Positions 63,419-64,000 of a stretch of DNA of 64,000 nucleotides are shown one piece after another. The position numbers and the translations under genes are program-made. The notes below the pieces were generated by a model. It was given only the letters and a program-made list of their open reading frames with translations. It made no database searches and was not told the DNA's origin. Each line of letters starts with the position of its first letter. Position 1 is the stretch's first letter. Source of the DNA: Hymenobacter sp. UV11 (lineage in GTDB: Bacteria; Bacteroidota; Bacteroidia; Cytophagales; Hymenobacteraceae); assembly GCF_004684095.1 (NCBI RefSeq), contig NZ_SRII01000007.1, positions 124,001 through 188,000 of the forward strand, in the 5' to 3' direction.

Positions 63419-64000
63419 CTAGCGGCTGTCGGCATCGGGCACCAAGCGCTTGGGCCGTATTTTCAGTAGGTTATGCACGTCGTACACCCCCACCACGTGG
63501 CGGGCGTCGTGCTCCGCTCCCTGGCGGGCGCGCAGGCTGCTCACCGTGCCGGCCAGCGTCACGATGCCTTCATGGGCCTGCACCAGTGTTTCGGAGCCGA
63601 GTGAGTTGCGGTAGAGGGCTACGCGCACGGCGTTGACGATGGCCTCGTCGGTGCGGGGCGAGCGCTTGCCGCGCCGCGGCTTGCTGCCCCGCGCCCGGCA
63701 GGCCACCAGCAAGTCGCGGGCATCTACGCGGCAGGCCCCGGTCTGGTAAGCCATGGCGATGGTGTGGTTCTTTTCCGTAGCCGTGCTCACTGTGCCCGAT
63801 AGGTGCACCACCTGCTCGTGGGTGCGCACCTCTACCAGGGAGCTGTTCACCCGGATATCCCAGTCGAGCAGCTCCCGGATTTGCGTGCTGATTTCCGCAT
63901 CAGAATTCAGGATTTGGCCCTTTTGAACGGTCAGGCGCTTGGTCACGAAGGCGGTGATGGCCAGGCGGGTGGGGAGGGGTAGGCGCGAGGTCGTTGTCAT
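63419..64000 (-). CDS. BON-domain protein (5' end at window edge)
   Basis: 193 residues if the ATG at 63998-64000 is the start; the true start may lie beyond the window. Two BON domains: about 32-100 (NSDAEISTQIRELLDWDIRV, VVHLSGTVSTATEKN) and about 115-185 (TDEAIVNAVRVALYRN, IVTLAGTVSSLRARQGAE, then GVYDVHNLLKI). An Arg/Lys-rich link (ARGSKPRRGKRSPR) joins them. No signal peptide is visible, unlike OsmY. BON domains bind membrane or other proteins during osmotic and envelope stress; it precedes the universal stress genes on the same strand, so it may belong to that group. Confidence 0.8.
   Translation of the reverse strand: MTTTSRLPLPTRLAITAFVTKRLTVQKGQILNSDAEISTQIRELLDWDIRVNSSLVEVRTHEQVVHLSGTVSTATEKNHTIAMAYQTGACRVDARDLLVACRARGSKPRRGKRSPRTDEAIVNAVRVALYRNSLGSETLVQAHEGIVTLAGTVSSLRARQGAEHDARHVVGVYDVHNLLKIRPKRLVPDADSR

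Noticed and set aside
1..64000. CRISPR array, tRNA, rRNA or prophage
   Set aside because: No regularly spaced direct repeats, no cloverleaf-like sequence with CCA context, no rRNA signatures and no phage structural genes were seen.

Overview
The window looks like chromosomal DNA of a high-GC member of the Bacteroidota, most likely Hymenobacter or a close relative (order Cytophagales). The reasons are promoters of the Bacteroidota type (TAnnTTTG) lying just upstream of starts, few recognisable Shine-Dalgarno sites, the type IX secretion regulator PorX, type III glutamine synthetase, a two-subunit methylmalonyl-CoA mutase, TonB-dependent receptor/phytase genes and DUF4468 and DUF6544-like proteins. 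The species is inferred; no rRNA or tRNA gene was seen.

Layout. 1-5062: a phosphate-scavenging locus on the + strand (partial TonB-dependent receptor, beta-helix lipoprotein, beta-propeller phytase lipoprotein). 5075-9176: minus-strand genes (AT-rich acyltransferase, fumarylacetoacetase, NifU-like protein, Mrp ATPase). 9177-18175: mixed metabolic genes (GH2 glycosidase, geranylgeranyl-reductase-like flavoprotein, M20 peptidase, ankyrin protein, two SDRs). 18303-19280: an AT-rich gene resembling abortive-infection proteins. 19328-23476: methylmalonyl-CoA mutase (mutA, mutB). 23624-24641: a decayed beta-barrel gene. 24738-26565: a 5'-nucleotidase split into two exported proteins. 26719-28254: dnaA, then an HD phosphohydrolase. 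29824-36167: porX, a DAC-domain (diadenylate cyclase-like) protein, a PorE-like OmpA/TPR/propeller lipoprotein-sized protein and a TPR protein. 36370-44806: membrane glycosyltransferase, exported asparagine-synthetase-B-named protein, ABC permease, HTH regulator, mtaB and a GT9 gene broken by one stop codon. 44928-50935: nitrogen assimilation (amt, porin, type III glutamine synthetase). 51459-64000: thioredoxin-like protein, then a glycan and stress cluster (GH130, PAS histidine kinase, two coupled GT4 enzymes, DUF6544-like protein, four tandem universal stress proteins, BON protein).

The most unusual structure is not a gene. The window holds about fifteen imperfect to perfect palindromic elements of several sequence families, mostly at gene 3' ends. 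Several provide the stop codon of the adjoining gene, one has become the C-terminus of MtaB, and one 81-bp copy sits in frame inside mutB in the linker before its B12 domain. A second genome-scale signal is the short motif GGGGTAG/CTACCCC, found more than 60 times in genes and spacers (even inside the DnaA Walker A codons). Gene-level points of interest are the DAC-domain protein next to porX and the AT-rich abortive-infection-like gene.
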